From contig NZ_CP028843.1 in assembly GCF_003058325.1 (NCBI RefSeq), forward strand, positions 6,305,001 through 6,369,000: a DNA stretch of 64,000 nt. Reading direction: 5' to 3'. The first letter of the stretch is position 1. Every line of letters starts with the position of its first letter. Position numbers and translations under genes: made by a program. The DNA comes from Methylobacterium currus (GTDB lineage Bacteria; Pseudomonadota; Alphaproteobacteria; Rhizobiales; Beijerinckiaceae). Of this stretch, positions 20,284-29,074 are shown piece by piece. Below the pieces are notes generated by a model, which was given only the letters and a program-made list of their open reading frames with translations, had not been told where the DNA came from and ran no database searches.

Positions 20284-20962
20284 AAGGTGCGCGTCCTGAA
20301 CGCGCGTGCGCGTCGCCGCGCTGAATGGCCCGTCCGGCGCCGATTGAGAAGGGCCCCGCCCTGCGAAGGCTCCGGGGGGCGACGAGCCCACCGTGTCTCC
20401 CGCGCCACCATGGGGAAATCCGGCGGAAATCGGCACATGAGGGCTTGCGGCGGAGGGCCATGGTCCGTATCTACCGCCTTGCCCAATTTCGCACGTGCCT
20501 GTGGCCGCGTGCCGGTTGGTGGGCATCCGGACAAGAGGCCGGACAGCCGCCAGGGGTCTTAAAGGATCGATGGTCGGGAAGGGTGGATCCCTCCGGCCGG
20601 CATCCAGGTGGCGACACCGGACCCCGACAACAACCGGCAGCCGGAGGCAAAACCGGCGAACCCCGCTCTCCACGGGGGACGCAGCTTAAAGCAACGACGA
20701 ACGGGCTTTTTTGGTCTCGTCTGCCCTCCAAAGGCCGACACCGAAGAGGCTTGTTTCTCCTTGCCCCGAGTGCGGATCGGGTTACCCCGTTCCAAGCAAA
20801 GGCAGCTTCCGGGTGCTCTGTGCCCGCGTCGCACGGCGTGTCTCCACAGCACGTCCGCGCCGCGCCGCATCGCCCCCTGACGCCGGACGGCCGACGCGCG
20901 CCGTCTTGATCTCGACTTCGGGTTCCCGCGGGAGCCCTCTCGAACCTTTGGTGGGGCTGATC
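20284..20962. promoter_or_regulatory. long leader region upstream of ornithine decarboxylase
   Basis: 679 bases separate opg (-) from the decarboxylase (+), and no convincing gene is seen. The last part has a GGGTTCCCGCGGGAGCCC hairpin at 20920-20937, then TCTCGAACC and a GTGGGG ribosome-binding site eight bases before the ATG. The known speF RNA motif of alphaproteobacteria lies upstream of this same type of gene, so a structured leader is plausible. I could not match a consensus. Confidence 0.4.
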
Positions 20963-22129
20963 ATGACCGATCGCATCCGCGATTTCCTGCGCGTGCGCCG
21001 CGAGCTCGGCCGGGACGAGGGTCCCGTGATGGTCCTCGACCTCGACGTCGTGCGCGACAACTACACCGCCTTCGCCCGTGCCCTGCCGGACACCCGCGTG
21101 TTCTACGCCGTCAAGGCGAACCCGGCTCCCGAGGTGCTGCGCACGCTCGCCGAGATGGGCTCCTGCTTCGACACCGCCTCGGTGGTTGAGATCCAGATGG
21201 CCCTGTCGGCCGGTGCCACCGCCGACCGCGTGTCGTTCGGCAACACCATCAAGAAGGAGCGCTGCATCGCCCGCGCCCTCCAGCTCGGCGTGCGGCTCTT
21301 CGCCGTCGACTGCCAGGCCGAGGTCGACAAGATCGCCCGCGCCGCCGATGCGGTCAAGGTCGCCCGCGAGGACGTGCAGGTGTTCTGCCGCATCCTGTGC
21401 GACGGCGCTGGCGCCGAGTGGCCGCTCTCGCGCAAGTTCGGCTGCGTGCCGGAAATGGCGGTGGACGTGCTCGAGCACGCCTACCGGGCGGGGCTCAACG
21501 CCTATGGCGTGTCGTTCCACGTCGGCTCGCAGCAGGGCAACACGGAAGCCTGGGACGGGGCGCTCGCCTCGGCCTCGATGATCTTCCGCGAATGCGCCAT
21601 CCGCGGCATCCATCTCTCGATGGTGAACCTGGGCGGCGGCTTCCCAACCCGATACCTCAAGGCGGTGCCGGGCGTGGAGTCCTACGGCGACGCGATCTTC
21701 CGGGCGCTGACCAAGCATTTCGGCAACCAGCTGCCCGAGACGATCATCGAGCCGGGCCGCGGCATGGTCGGCAATGCCGGCATGATCGAGGCCGAGGTCG
21801 TCCTCGTCTCGCAGAAGTCCGACGCCGCGGACGAGGTGCGGTGGGTCTATCTCGACATCGGCAAGTTCGGCGGCCTCGCCGAGACGATGGACGAGTCGAT
21901 CCGCTACCGCATCCTCACCGACCACGACGAGGACCGCACGGTGCCGTGCGTGCTGGCCGGTCCGACCTGCGACTCGGCCGACGTGCTCTACGAGAAGACC
22001 CCGTACCCGCTGCCGGTCTCGCTGGCGATCGGCGACAAGGTGCTGATCGAGGGCGCGGGCGCCTACACCACCACCTACGCGGCGGTGGCGTTCAACGGCT
22101 TCCCGCCGCTCCAGTCCTACGTGATCTGA
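20963..22129 (+). CDS. odc: ornithine/lysine decarboxylase, PLP fold type III
   Basis: The protein has 388 aa from the ATG at 20963. The PLP lysine is K51 in FYAVKANPAPEVL. Other landmarks are the SFHVGSQ strand, the phosphate-binding GGGFPT, EPGRGMVGNAG, and the substrate-site C336 in GPTCDSADVLYEK. This is the eukaryote-like ornithine decarboxylase family found in alphaproteobacteria (often called odc or speC). It converts ornithine to putrescine, and some members also use lysine. The gene is followed by a perfect terminator hairpin. The upstream leader is unusually long. Confidence 0.93.
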   Translation: MTDRIRDFLRVRRELGRDEGPVMVLDLDVVRDNYTAFARALPDTRVFYAVKANPAPEVLRTLAEMGSCFDTASVVEIQMALSAGATADRVSFGNTIKKERCIARALQLGVRLFAVDCQAEVDKIARAADAVKVAREDVQVFCRILCDGAGAEWPLSRKFGCVPEMAVDVLEHAYRAGLNAYGVSFHVGSQQGNTEAWDGALASASMIFRECAIRGIHLSMVNLGGGFPTRYLKAVPGVESYGDAIFRALTKHFGNQLPETIIEPGRGMVGNAGMIEAEVVLVSQKSDAADEVRWVYLDIGKFGGLAETMDESIRYRILTDHDEDRTVPCVLAGPTCDSADVLYEKTPYPLPVSLAIGDKVLIEGAGAYTTTYAAVAFNGFPPLQSYVI

Positions 22130-22131
22130 TC

Positions 22132-22158
22132 ATTCGGCGCCCTCCGAGGGCGCCGAAT
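22132..22158 (+). terminator. hairpin terminator after odc
   Basis: A perfect 12-bp stem (ATTCGGCGCCCT with AGGGCGCCGAAT, 3-base loop) starts two bases after the stop codon. The T run is missing, as is common in high-GC genomes. Confidence 0.7.
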
Positions 22159-22308
22159 ACCGGAACGATGCGCCGGGTCTCCCGTTCTATCGGGCCCCGG
22201 CGCGTTCGCGCCTCCACATCATCCCAAGTCCCGGACGGCCCGCCGCGTCGCGGCGGGTGCGAGGGCTGTCCTTTGCCCGTTTTCTGTCAGTATCGGGAGG
22301 GTACGGCC

Positions 22309-22845
22309 GTGATCCAGATCCGCGACGAGCGCGCCGCCGATTGTGTCGCCCGCGAGCACCTGCTCGACGTCTGCTTTGGCGAGGCCCGCTTCACCAAGAC
22401 CTGCGAGCGCCTGCGCGAGGGGCGCCTTCCGTCGGACGGCCTCGCCCTGGTGGTCGAGATGGACGGCCGCCTGGTCGCCACCGTGCGCCTGTGGGACGTC
22501 GAGGCAGGTGGAACACCCGCCCTGATGCTCGGCCCGATCGCCGTCGATCCGGCGCTCCACGGGCTCGGCATCGGCAACAGGCTGATGCGCGAGGCCCTGT
22601 CCCGCGCCACCGCGCTCGGCCACCGGGCCGTGATCCTGGTGGGCGACGCGCCCTACTACGCCCGCTTCGGCTTCACCCATGAGCGGGTCGGGACCCTGGG
22701 CCTGCCCGGCCCTTACGCGCCGGAGCGGTTCCTGGCCCTCGACCTCGTGCCGGGCGCGCTCGACGGCGCGAGCGGAATGGTGCGGGCGACCGGGCAGCAG
22801 GTGACGAGCGCCCTCCCGGCGGAGGAGTTCCGCGTCGCGGCGTGA
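22309..22845 (+). CDS. GNAT acetyltransferase (YhbS-like)
   Basis: The protein has 178 aa from a GTG at 22309, with GGGAGGGT as the ribosome-binding site. The GNAT core is MLGPIAVDPALHGLGIGNRLMREALSRA, followed by VILVGDAPYYARFGFTHE, the pattern of the YhbS group. The N-terminus (IRDERAADCVAREHLLDVCFGEARF) and the GPYAPERFLALDLVPGAL tail are typical of the same group. The substrate is unknown. The frame stays open far upstream through odc, which is coincidental. Confidence 0.87.
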   Translation: MIQIRDERAADCVAREHLLDVCFGEARFTKTCERLREGRLPSDGLALVVEMDGRLVATVRLWDVEAGGTPALMLGPIAVDPALHGLGIGNRLMREALSRATALGHRAVILVGDAPYYARFGFTHERVGTLGLPGPYAPERFLALDLVPGALDGASGMVRATGQQVTSALPAEEFRVAA

Positions 22846-22916
22846 CGTGACGAGGCACGAACGTCTCTTCTGCCCGCAGGAGCAGGGCTGTCCGGAAAAA
22901 GAGGTGTCGGGGGTCT

Positions 22917-22946
22917 CCCCCCTCTCCTGTGTGGGAGAGGGGATCC
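22917..22946 (+). repeat. GC-rich dispersed palindrome, copy 3
   Basis: CCCCCTCTCC and GGAGAGGGG arms lie around TGTGTGG, followed by ATCCCGCG. It lies between the GNAT gene and tetR, convergent with respect to both. Confidence 0.7.
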
Positions 22947-23030
22947 CGCGCCTGACTTTGAGATGGATTTCCCGGGACAAGTCTGTGGCCCGCGGGGAGA
23001 GGAGGATGCGCGCGACGGCAGGTGGGAAAC

Positions 23031-23660
23031 TCACCCCCCCACGACCCTGATCTCCGGCGCCCGCTCCCCGGCGATCCCCCGCGCGCCCTCGGCGATCAGC
23101 CGCGTGACGAGGTCCGCATAATCCGCCCGGGTCAGCCCCGCTCCGGGCCGGAACCAGAGATAGTGCCAGTTGACCATGCCGAAGAACGACATGGTCACGG
23201 GCTTGAGCAACGCCGTGCCGGCCAGATGCGGCGCCACCCCGGCGATCGCCTCGGAGAACAGGCGCACGAGTTCGCGCTCGCTCGCCTTCACCTCCGCCTG
23301 CCGCTCGGGCGAGAGCAGGCCCAGATGGTTGATCTGCACCTTGTGCTGGGCGTCGGCGTCCCGATACGCCTCGAGCAGCGCGCCCGCGAGGCTGCGCAGG
23401 CGCGGCTCCGGGGCGAGGCCCGGACGGTCGGCGGCCTCGACGGCCTCCAGCAGCTCCTCGAGGTGCAGCCGGATCACGTCGAACAGGATCTCGTCCTTGT
23501 CGCGATAATAGTGATACAGGTTCGCCTTCGAGACGCCGCAGGCCTCGGCGATCCGGCTCATCGAGGCGCGGTCGTAGCCGTGGGCGGCGAAGAGCTCGGC
23601 CGAGCGATCGAGGATCGCCCGGCGCTTGTCGTCGTAGTCGTTGGCGCGGGTGCGGGCCAT
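23031..23660 (-). CDS. paaR: TetR-family regulator, probable PaaR
   Basis: The protein has 209 aa. The N-terminal helix-turn-helix is standard TetR: RRAILDRSAELFAAHGYDRASMSRIAEACGVSKANLYHYYRDKDEIL. The ligand domain (INHLGLLSPERQAEVKASERELVRLF and TMSFFGMVNWHYLWF) resembles regulators of phenylacetate or fatty-acyl-CoA catabolism. It lies 21 bases downstream of paaK in the same leftward operon. It is inferred to repress the paa and ABC-importer genes through the palindrome at 26456, released by phenylacetyl-CoA. The name is from context. Confidence 0.8.
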   Translation of the reverse strand: MARTRANDYDDKRRAILDRSAELFAAHGYDRASMSRIAEACGVSKANLYHYYRDKDEILFDVIRLHLEELLEAVEAADRPGLAPEPRLRSLAGALLEAYRDADAQHKVQINHLGLLSPERQAEVKASERELVRLFSEAIAGVAPHLAGTALLKPVTMSFFGMVNWHYLWFRPGAGLTRADYADLVTRLIAEGARGIAGERAPEIRVVGG

Positions 23661-23681
23661 GGGGTCTCGTCGCTCGTAACG

Positions 23682-25016
23682 CTAGTCCCGGGGGCGCTGG
23701 TCGATGACGCGGCGGGCCTTGCCGAGGGAGCGCTCGATGCCTCCCGACGGCAGCACCTCGACCGTGGCGGTGATGCCGATCGTGTCCTTGACCGCGTGGC
23801 AGAGCCGGTCGGCGGCGGCCTCGCGCAAATCGGCGATGTCGGCCTCCGGTCGCGCCTCGACGCGGATCGTCATGGTGTCGAGCCGGCCCTCGCGGGAGAG
23901 CACCACCTGGTAATGGGCCGAAAGGGCCGGGATGGTGAGGATCTTCTCCTCGATCTGGCTCGGGAAGACGTTGACCCCGCGCACGATCATCATGTCGTCG
24001 GAGCGCCCGGTGATTTTTTCCATCCGCCGCATCGCCCGGGCGGTGCCGGGGAGGAGCCGGGTCAGGTCGCGGGTGCGATAGCGGATCACCGGCATCGCCT
24101 GCTTGGTGAGCGAGGTGAAGACCAGCTCGCCCTCCGCCCCGTCCGGCAGGACCTCGCCTGTCCGCGGGTCGACGATCTCCGGGTAGAAGTGATCCTCCCA
24201 GATGTGCAGCCCGTCCTTCGTCTCGACGCACTCGCTCGCCACGCCCGGCCCCATCACCTCCGACAACCCGTAGATGTCGACGGCGTGCAGGTCGAACGCC
24301 TCCTCGATTTCCTGGCGCATCGCGTTGGTCCAGGGCTCGGCCCCGAAGATGCCGACCTTGAGCGAGGAGGCGCGCGGGTCGAGCCCCTGGCGGCGGAACT
24401 CGTCGAGGATCGCCAGCATGTAGGACGGCGTCACCATGATGATGTCGGGCTTGAAGTCCTGGATCAGCTGGACCTGGCGCTCGGTCATCCCGCCCGACAT
24501 CGGGATCACCGTGCAGCCGAGGCGCTCGGCGCCGTAATGGGCCCCGAGCCCCCCGGTGAACAGCCCGTAGCCGTAGGCGACGTGGATCAGCATCCCGGGC
24601 CGCCCGCCCGCCGCCCGGATCGAGCGCGCGACCACGTCGGCCCAGATGTCGATGTCGGCCTTGGTGTAGCCGACCACAGTCGGCTTGCCGGTGGTGCCCG
24701 ACGAGGCGTGGATGCGCGCCACCTGCTCGCGCGGCACCGCGAACATGCCGAAGGGATAGTTCGCCCGCAGGTCGGCCTTGGCGGTGAAGGGGAAGCGGGC
24801 GAGGTCGGGCAGGTCGGAGAAGTCGCGCGGGTGCACCCCGGCGGCGTCGAAGGCGGCGCGGTAATGGGGCACGTTGGCGTAGGCGTGATGCAACGTCTCG
24901 CGCAGCCTCTCGCGCTGCCAGGCGGCGAGCTCGGCCCGCGAGGCGGTCTCGAACCGGTCGAGCTCGGAGGCCTCCGGCACCATGCGGGCGAGCTTGCGGG
25001 GGGCGATCTGGAGCAT
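23682..25016 (-). CDS. paaK: phenylacetate-CoA ligase
   Basis: The protein has 444 aa from the ATG at 25016, preceded by GGGAGAAG; an upstream frame extension is rejected. PaaK signatures are SSGTTGKPTVVGYTKADIDIWADVVARS (ATP loop), GLGAHYGAERLGCTVIPMSGGMTERQVQL, IYGLSEVMGPGVASEC, RYRTRDLTRLLPG, and GRSDDMMIVRGVNVFPSQIEEKIL. The enzyme activates phenylacetate with ATP and CoA, the first step of the aerobic phenylacetyl-CoA pathway. The ring-epoxidase genes paaABCDE are not in the window and must lie elsewhere. Confidence 0.95.
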   Translation of the reverse strand: MLQIAPRKLARMVPEASELDRFETASRAELAAWQRERLRETLHHAYANVPHYRAAFDAAGVHPRDFSDLPDLARFPFTAKADLRANYPFGMFAVPREQVARIHASSGTTGKPTVVGYTKADIDIWADVVARSIRAAGGRPGMLIHVAYGYGLFTGGLGAHYGAERLGCTVIPMSGGMTERQVQLIQDFKPDIIMVTPSYMLAILDEFRRQGLDPRASSLKVGIFGAEPWTNAMRQEIEEAFDLHAVDIYGLSEVMGPGVASECVETKDGLHIWEDHFYPEIVDPRTGEVLPDGAEGELVFTSLTKQAMPVIRYRTRDLTRLLPGTARAMRRMEKITGRSDDMMIVRGVNVFPSQIEEKILTIPALSAHYQVVLSREGRLDTMTIRVEARPEADIADLREAAADRLCHAVKDTIGITATVEVLPSGGIERSLGKARRVIDQRPRD

Positions 25017-25127
25017 GGCGTCTTCTCCCTGTGATGTTTTTTTGATTGCTGCTTGCACGAACCTATCGGTTCATCCCAACCAGCCACCTCAGGATGAGGT
25101 CGCGGGTGGGATGAGCGGGTGACGCAT

Positions 25128-25589
25128 TCACGCCGGCTCCGTTCGACCGGGAGCCGACCCACCCTCCCCCGCCAGCACCGTTCCCGGCACGGTGCGCGAA
25201 TGCCCGCGGAACTCCGCCACCACCTGCCCTTCCGGGTCCGTCACCGTCACGTCGTAGAGTCCGGAGCGGCCCCCGCGCACCCGCTCGACGGCGCGAGCGG
25301 TCAGCACCTCGCCGCGCTTCCCCGGGCGCAGGAAGGTCACCGCGCAATGTTGCGCCACCGCCCGCTGGTCGTAGGCATTGCACGCGAAGGCGAAGGCCGA
25401 ATCGGCGAGCGCGAAGATGAAGCCGCCGTGGCAGGAGCCGTGGCCGTTCACCATGTCGTCGCGCACCCGCATCGACAGAACCGCCTCGCCTGGACCGGCA
25501 TGGTCGAGGCGCATCCCGAGCCCCTGGCTCGCCCGGTCCTCCGCCCACATCGCCGCCGCACAGGCGCGGGCCGTCTCCTGCGGTGTCAT
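25128..25589 (-). CDS. paaI: hydroxyphenylacetyl-CoA thioesterase PaaI
   Basis: The protein has 153 aa and is a hot-dog-fold thioesterase. The active-site segment is NGHGSCHGGFIFALADSAFAFACN, with the conserved Asn, Gly and Asp of the PaaI group. The start is ATG at 25589, overlapping the end of paaG (ATGA), so they are translationally coupled. PaaI rescues CoA from dead-end hydroxyphenylacetyl-CoA products of the epoxide pathway. Confidence 0.93.
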   Translation of the reverse strand: MTPQETARACAAAMWAEDRASQGLGMRLDHAGPGEAVLSMRVRDDMVNGHGSCHGGFIFALADSAFAFACNAYDQRAVAQHCAVTFLRPGKRGEVLTARAVERVRGGRSGLYDVTVTDPEGQVVAEFRGHSRTVPGTVLAGEGGSAPGRTEPA

Positions 25590-26401
25590 CGCGAGCGGCC
25601 GGTGAAGCGCGCCGGGCGCTTCTCCAGGAAGGCCGCCACGCCCTCGCGGTAATCGGGCGAGCGCCCGGCCTCGCCCTGAAGGTCGCGCTCGACGTCGAGC
25701 TGGGCTTTGAGGTCGTTCGTCTCCGAGGCGTCGAGGGCGCGGCGGATCAGGGCGAGGCCGTAGGTCGGCGCCTGCGCCAGCTGCGCGGCGAGGCGATGCG
25801 CCTCCGCCATCAGCGCGGCCTCGTCGATCACCCGCCAGATCATCCCCCAGGATTCCGCCTGCTCGGCGGTGATCGGCTCGGCGAGCAGCGCCATGCCGCG
25901 GGCCCGGGCCCGGCCGGCGAGGCGCGGCAGCAGCCAGGTGCCGCCGGCATCCGGGATCAACCCGAGCTTGGCGAAGGCCTGCAGGAACTTGGCGGAGCGT
26001 GCCGCGAGCACGAGGTCGCCGTGGAAGGCGAGGCTGGCGCCGGCCCCGGCCGCCACGCCGTTGACGGCGCAGATCAGCGGCATCGGCAAATCGCGGATCT
26101 GCTTGACCAGCGGGTTGTAGAATTCGTCGAGGGTGCGCGAGAGGTCGGGCTCGACGTCCGGCGCGAAGTTGCGGGCGGCGAGGTCCTGGCCGGCACAGAA
26201 CCCGCGGCCGGCCCCGGTGAGGATCAGCGCCCGGCAGTTCGGATCGGCGGCGGCGTCGCTCAAGGCCGCGCGCAGGGCGAGGTGGAGCGGCTCGTTGAAG
26301 GCATTGAGCCGGTCGGGCCGGTTGAGAACCAGAACCCTGTAGCCCGCATGGCGCTCCGTCAGCACGAGAGCGTCGCTCGTCTCGCCTTTTGCCTCACTCA
26401 T
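25586..26401 (-). CDS. paaG: epoxy-phenylacetyl-CoA isomerase (enoyl-CoA hydratase family)
   Basis: The protein has 271 aa from the ATG at 26401, after GGGAGGG. Crotonase-fold markers are LNRPDRLNAFNEPLHLAL, the oxyanion segment GAGRGFCAGQDLAAR, and VNGVAAGAGASLAFHGDLVLAARSA. GLIPDAGGTWLLPRLAG matches PaaG rather than a simple hydratase. It opens the epoxide ring of 1,2-epoxyphenylacetyl-CoA to oxepin-CoA. It is first of the leftward paaG-paaI-paaK-tetR set, and its promoter shares the region with the ABC importer. Confidence 0.92.
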   Translation of the reverse strand: MSEAKGETSDALVLTERHAGYRVLVLNRPDRLNAFNEPLHLALRAALSDAAADPNCRALILTGAGRGFCAGQDLAARNFAPDVEPDLSRTLDEFYNPLVKQIRDLPMPLICAVNGVAAGAGASLAFHGDLVLAARSAKFLQAFAKLGLIPDAGGTWLLPRLAGRARARGMALLAEPITAEQAESWGMIWRVIDEAALMAEAHRLAAQLAQAPTYGLALIRRALDASETNDLKAQLDVERDLQGEAGRSPDYREGVAAFLEKRPARFTGRSR

Positions 26402-26455
26402 GGTGTGCCCTCCCCGTCGCGCCATGTCGGGTCTCCCCGCCGGCGCGATCTATTG

Positions 26456-26469
26456 ACCAACCGGACGGT
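26456..26469. promoter_or_regulatory. palindromic operator, probable PaaR site
   Basis: The site ACCAACCGGACGGT is a palindrome of the form ACC-NN-CCGG-NN-GGT between the divergent paaG and ABC-importer genes. A TTGACC overlaps its left edge, and TATAAA follows 15 bases later. These could be a rightward promoter blocked by regulator binding. The regulator is inferred to be the TetR protein at 23031. Confidence 0.65.
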
Positions 26470-26636
26470 AAATTATAAAGCTGTGCGGGCGAAGTCAAAC
26501 GCGCGCGCCGTTAGCCGAACGCCAGGGTGGACGAACGCAGCGCGGGATTGCAAAGCACGACCGGGCGGGCTCACAGAGGCCCGTGACGCCAGCGACCGGG
26601 TCCCAACCGGCGCGGCCCCGAAGGGAGGAGATCGAC

Positions 26637-27794
26637 ATGAAGCGCATCGTCCGGGCGCTCGCCCTCGCCGGCACCGTGCTGGCCGGCCCCGTGCTGGCGC
26701 AGCCGATCAAGATCGGCGTCACCATCGCCAAGACCGGACCGGCGGCCTCGCTGGGCATCCCGCAGGCCAACACCGTGACGCTGCTGCCGACGGAGATCGG
26801 CGGCCAGAAGGTCGAGTGGATCGTCCTCGACGACGCGACCGACACCACCAAGGGCGTCGCCAACGCGCGCAAGCTCGCCAGCGACGACAAGGTCGACGCC
26901 ATCGTCGGCTCCTCGGTGACGCCGGTCTCGCTGGCGCTGATCGAGGTCGCGGCCGAGGCCAAGGTGCCGCTGATCAGCCTCGCCGCCTCCTCCAAGATCG
27001 TCGCCCCGATGGACGACAAGCGCCGCTGGGTCTTCAAGGCGCCGCAGAACGACGCCCTGATGGCCGAGGCGATTGCCGCCCACATGGCCAAGGCAGGGGT
27101 GAAATCCGTCGGCTTCATCGGCTTCAACGACGCCTACGGCGACGGCTGGCTGTCCGAGGTCACGCCCCGGCTCGAGGCCAAGGGCATCAAGCTCGCCGCC
27201 ACCGAGCGCTACGCCCGCACCGATACCAGCGTCACCGGCCAGGTGCTGAAGGTGATGGCGGCGCGTCCCGACGCGGTGCTGATCGCCGGCTCCGGCACCC
27301 CCGCGGCGCTGCCGCAGAAGACGCTCAAGGAGCGCGGCTACGCCGGCAAGTACTATCAGACCCACGGCGTCGCCAATGCCGACTTCCTGCGCGTCGGCGG
27401 CAAGGACCTGGAAGGCACGGTGCTGCCCGCCGGCCCCCTGCTGGTGGCCGAGCAGCTGCCGGAGTCGAACCCGGTGCGCAAGGTCGCCCTCGACTACACC
27501 AAGGCCTACGAGGCGAAGTTCGGTGCAGGCTCGCTCGCAACCTTCGGCGGCCACGCCTACGACGCCGAGGTGATGCTGGCGAACGCGATCCCCGTCGCGC
27601 TCAAGACCGCCAAGCCCGGCACCCCCGAATTCCGCGCCGCGCTCCGCGACGCGATCGAGGGGCTGAAGGAGGTCGTCTACACCAACGGCGTCGTCACCAT
27701 GACCCCGACCGATCATGTCGGCCAGGACGACCGCGCCCGCGTGATGGTGACGATCGAGAACGGGAAGTGGAAGCTGCTGTCGGCGACGAACTGA
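26637..27794 (+). CDS. branched-chain-type ABC transporter substrate-binding protein
   Basis: The protein has 385 aa from the ATG at 26637, after GGGAGGAG. A Sec signal peptide (MKRIVRALALAGTVLAGPVLAQ) is followed by the Peripla_BP_6 domain: IKIGVTIAKTGPAASLGIPQAN, VDAIVGSSVTPVSLALIEVA, GFNDAYGDGWLSE, and GKYYQTHGVANADFLRVGGKDLEGT. This class binds amino acids, amides or aromatic acids. Its divergence from paaG and the shared palindrome suggest phenylacetate or a related aromatic acid as ligand. This is inference. Confidence 0.9.
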   Translation: MKRIVRALALAGTVLAGPVLAQPIKIGVTIAKTGPAASLGIPQANTVTLLPTEIGGQKVEWIVLDDATDTTKGVANARKLASDDKVDAIVGSSVTPVSLALIEVAAEAKVPLISLAASSKIVAPMDDKRRWVFKAPQNDALMAEAIAAHMAKAGVKSVGFIGFNDAYGDGWLSEVTPRLEAKGIKLAATERYARTDTSVTGQVLKVMAARPDAVLIAGSGTPAALPQKTLKERGYAGKYYQTHGVANADFLRVGGKDLEGTVLPAGPLLVAEQLPESNPVRKVALDYTKAYEAKFGAGSLATFGGHAYDAEVMLANAIPVALKTAKPGTPEFRAALRDAIEGLKEVVYTNGVVTMTPTDHVGQDDRARVMVTIENGKWKLLSATN

Positions 27795-27840
27795 CGGCTG
27801 GGGCCGCCGCCTTCGTCTGTTCAGGAATTCGGTGAAGCGC

Positions 27841-27870
27841 GGGATCCCCTCTCCCACACGGGAGAGGGGG
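27841..27870 (-). repeat. GC-rich dispersed palindrome, copy 4
   Basis: GGGATCCCCTCTCCC and GGGAGAGGGG arms lie around CACAC. It sits between the binding-protein and LivH genes, where it could form a stem-loop that lowers downstream expression. The flank has GATCAAGCGGAAGCC, as at copy 2. Confidence 0.7.
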
Positions 27871-28035
27871 ACGCCCCCCGGATGTCTTCGGATGGATCAA
27901 GCGGAAGCCACGTGAGGTCGCCGCGCCCGTTCTTCGAGGCTTCGCGATCTTCTCTCGTCCGCACCTCGCAACTGAGGCTGCGCGCGGGATCAATCTCAAT
28001 CAAGACATTCCTGAAGACGCCCAGAGCCATCCCCC

Positions 28036-29073
28036 GTGGACGCCACGATCCTCCTTCTCCTCCTTCAGGACGGCGTCGTGAACGGCGCGATCTACGCGCT
28101 CATCGCCCTGTCGCTGGTCCTGGTCTTCACCGTCACGCGGGTGATCCTGATCCCGCAGGGCGAGTTCGTCGCCTACGGGGCACTGACCCTGGCGAGCCTG
28201 GAGGCCGGCACCCTGCCCGGCACCGTGCCGCTGCTCCTGGGGCTGGGGGGCCTCGCCTTCCTGGCGGATTGCGCCGAGGCGCGCCACACCCTCGACGGGC
28301 GGACCCTGCTGCGCCTCGGGGCGCGCGACCTCGCCCTGCCGGCGGTGGTTGCGCTCGCCGCCTGGCTCCTCGCGCCGATGAAGCCCGGCCTCGTGGTCGA
28401 GATCCTGCTGACCCTCGCCATCGTGACGCCGATGGGCGGCTTCCTGCATGCGGTGGCGTTCCGGCCGCTCGCCCACGCCTCGGTGCTGGTGCTGCTGATC
28501 GCGTCGGTCGGCGTGCATCTGGCCCTGACCGGCCTCGGCCTCGTCTTCTTCGGCGCGGAAGGCTCGCGCACCCCGCCCCTCTCGGACGCCTCGTTCCCCG
28601 CCGGCCCCCTGCTGGTGAGCGGGCAGTCGCTGTGGATGATCGGTCTGACGCTCGCGATCATCGTGGCGCTCTGGCTGTTCTTCTCGCGCACGCTGCTCGG
28701 CAAGGCGCTGATCGCCACCGCCGTGAACCGGCTCGGCGCCCGGCTGATGGGCATCGCGCCCTCGCTCGCCGGCCGGCTCAGCTTCTCGGTCGCGGCCTTC
28801 ATCGGCGCGCTGTCGGGCGTGCTGATCGCGCCGCTCACCACCGTCTACTACGACACCGGCTTCCTCATCGGCCTCAAGGGCTTCGTCGCCGCGATCATCG
28901 GGGGCCTGGCGAGCTATCCGGCGGCGGCCGCCGCCGCGATCCTCGTCGGCATCATCGAATCCGTCGCCTCCTTCGAAGCCAGCGCCTTCAAGGAGGTGAT
29001 CGTGTTCATGGCGATCATCCCGGTCCTGCTCTGGCGCTCCCTGCGCTCGGCCCCGATCGAGGACGAGGAGTAA
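28036..29073 (+). CDS. ABC transporter permease, LivH type
   Basis: The protein has 345 aa from a GTG at 28036. It opens LLLLLQDGVVNGAIYALIALSLVLVFTVTRVILIPQGEFVAYGAL, the typical first helices of LivH permeases. The EAA-like region is VNRLGARLMGIAPSLAGRLSFSVAAFIGALSGVLIAPL. It is slightly longer than LivH (about 300 aa) because of an added polar segment near residues 75-100. It forms one half of the inner-membrane channel. The ribosome-binding site is weak, so the start is less certain than the frame. Confidence 0.88.
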   Translation: MDATILLLLLQDGVVNGAIYALIALSLVLVFTVTRVILIPQGEFVAYGALTLASLEAGTLPGTVPLLLGLGGLAFLADCAEARHTLDGRTLLRLGARDLALPAVVALAAWLLAPMKPGLVVEILLTLAIVTPMGGFLHAVAFRPLAHASVLVLLIASVGVHLALTGLGLVFFGAEGSRTPPLSDASFPAGPLLVSGQSLWMIGLTLAIIVALWLFFSRTLLGKALIATAVNRLGARLMGIAPSLAGRLSFSVAAFIGALSGVLIAPLTTVYYDTGFLIGLKGFVAAIIGGLASYPAAAAAAILVGIIESVASFEASAFKEVIVFMAIIPVLLWRSLRSAPIEDEE

Positions 29074-29074
29074 G

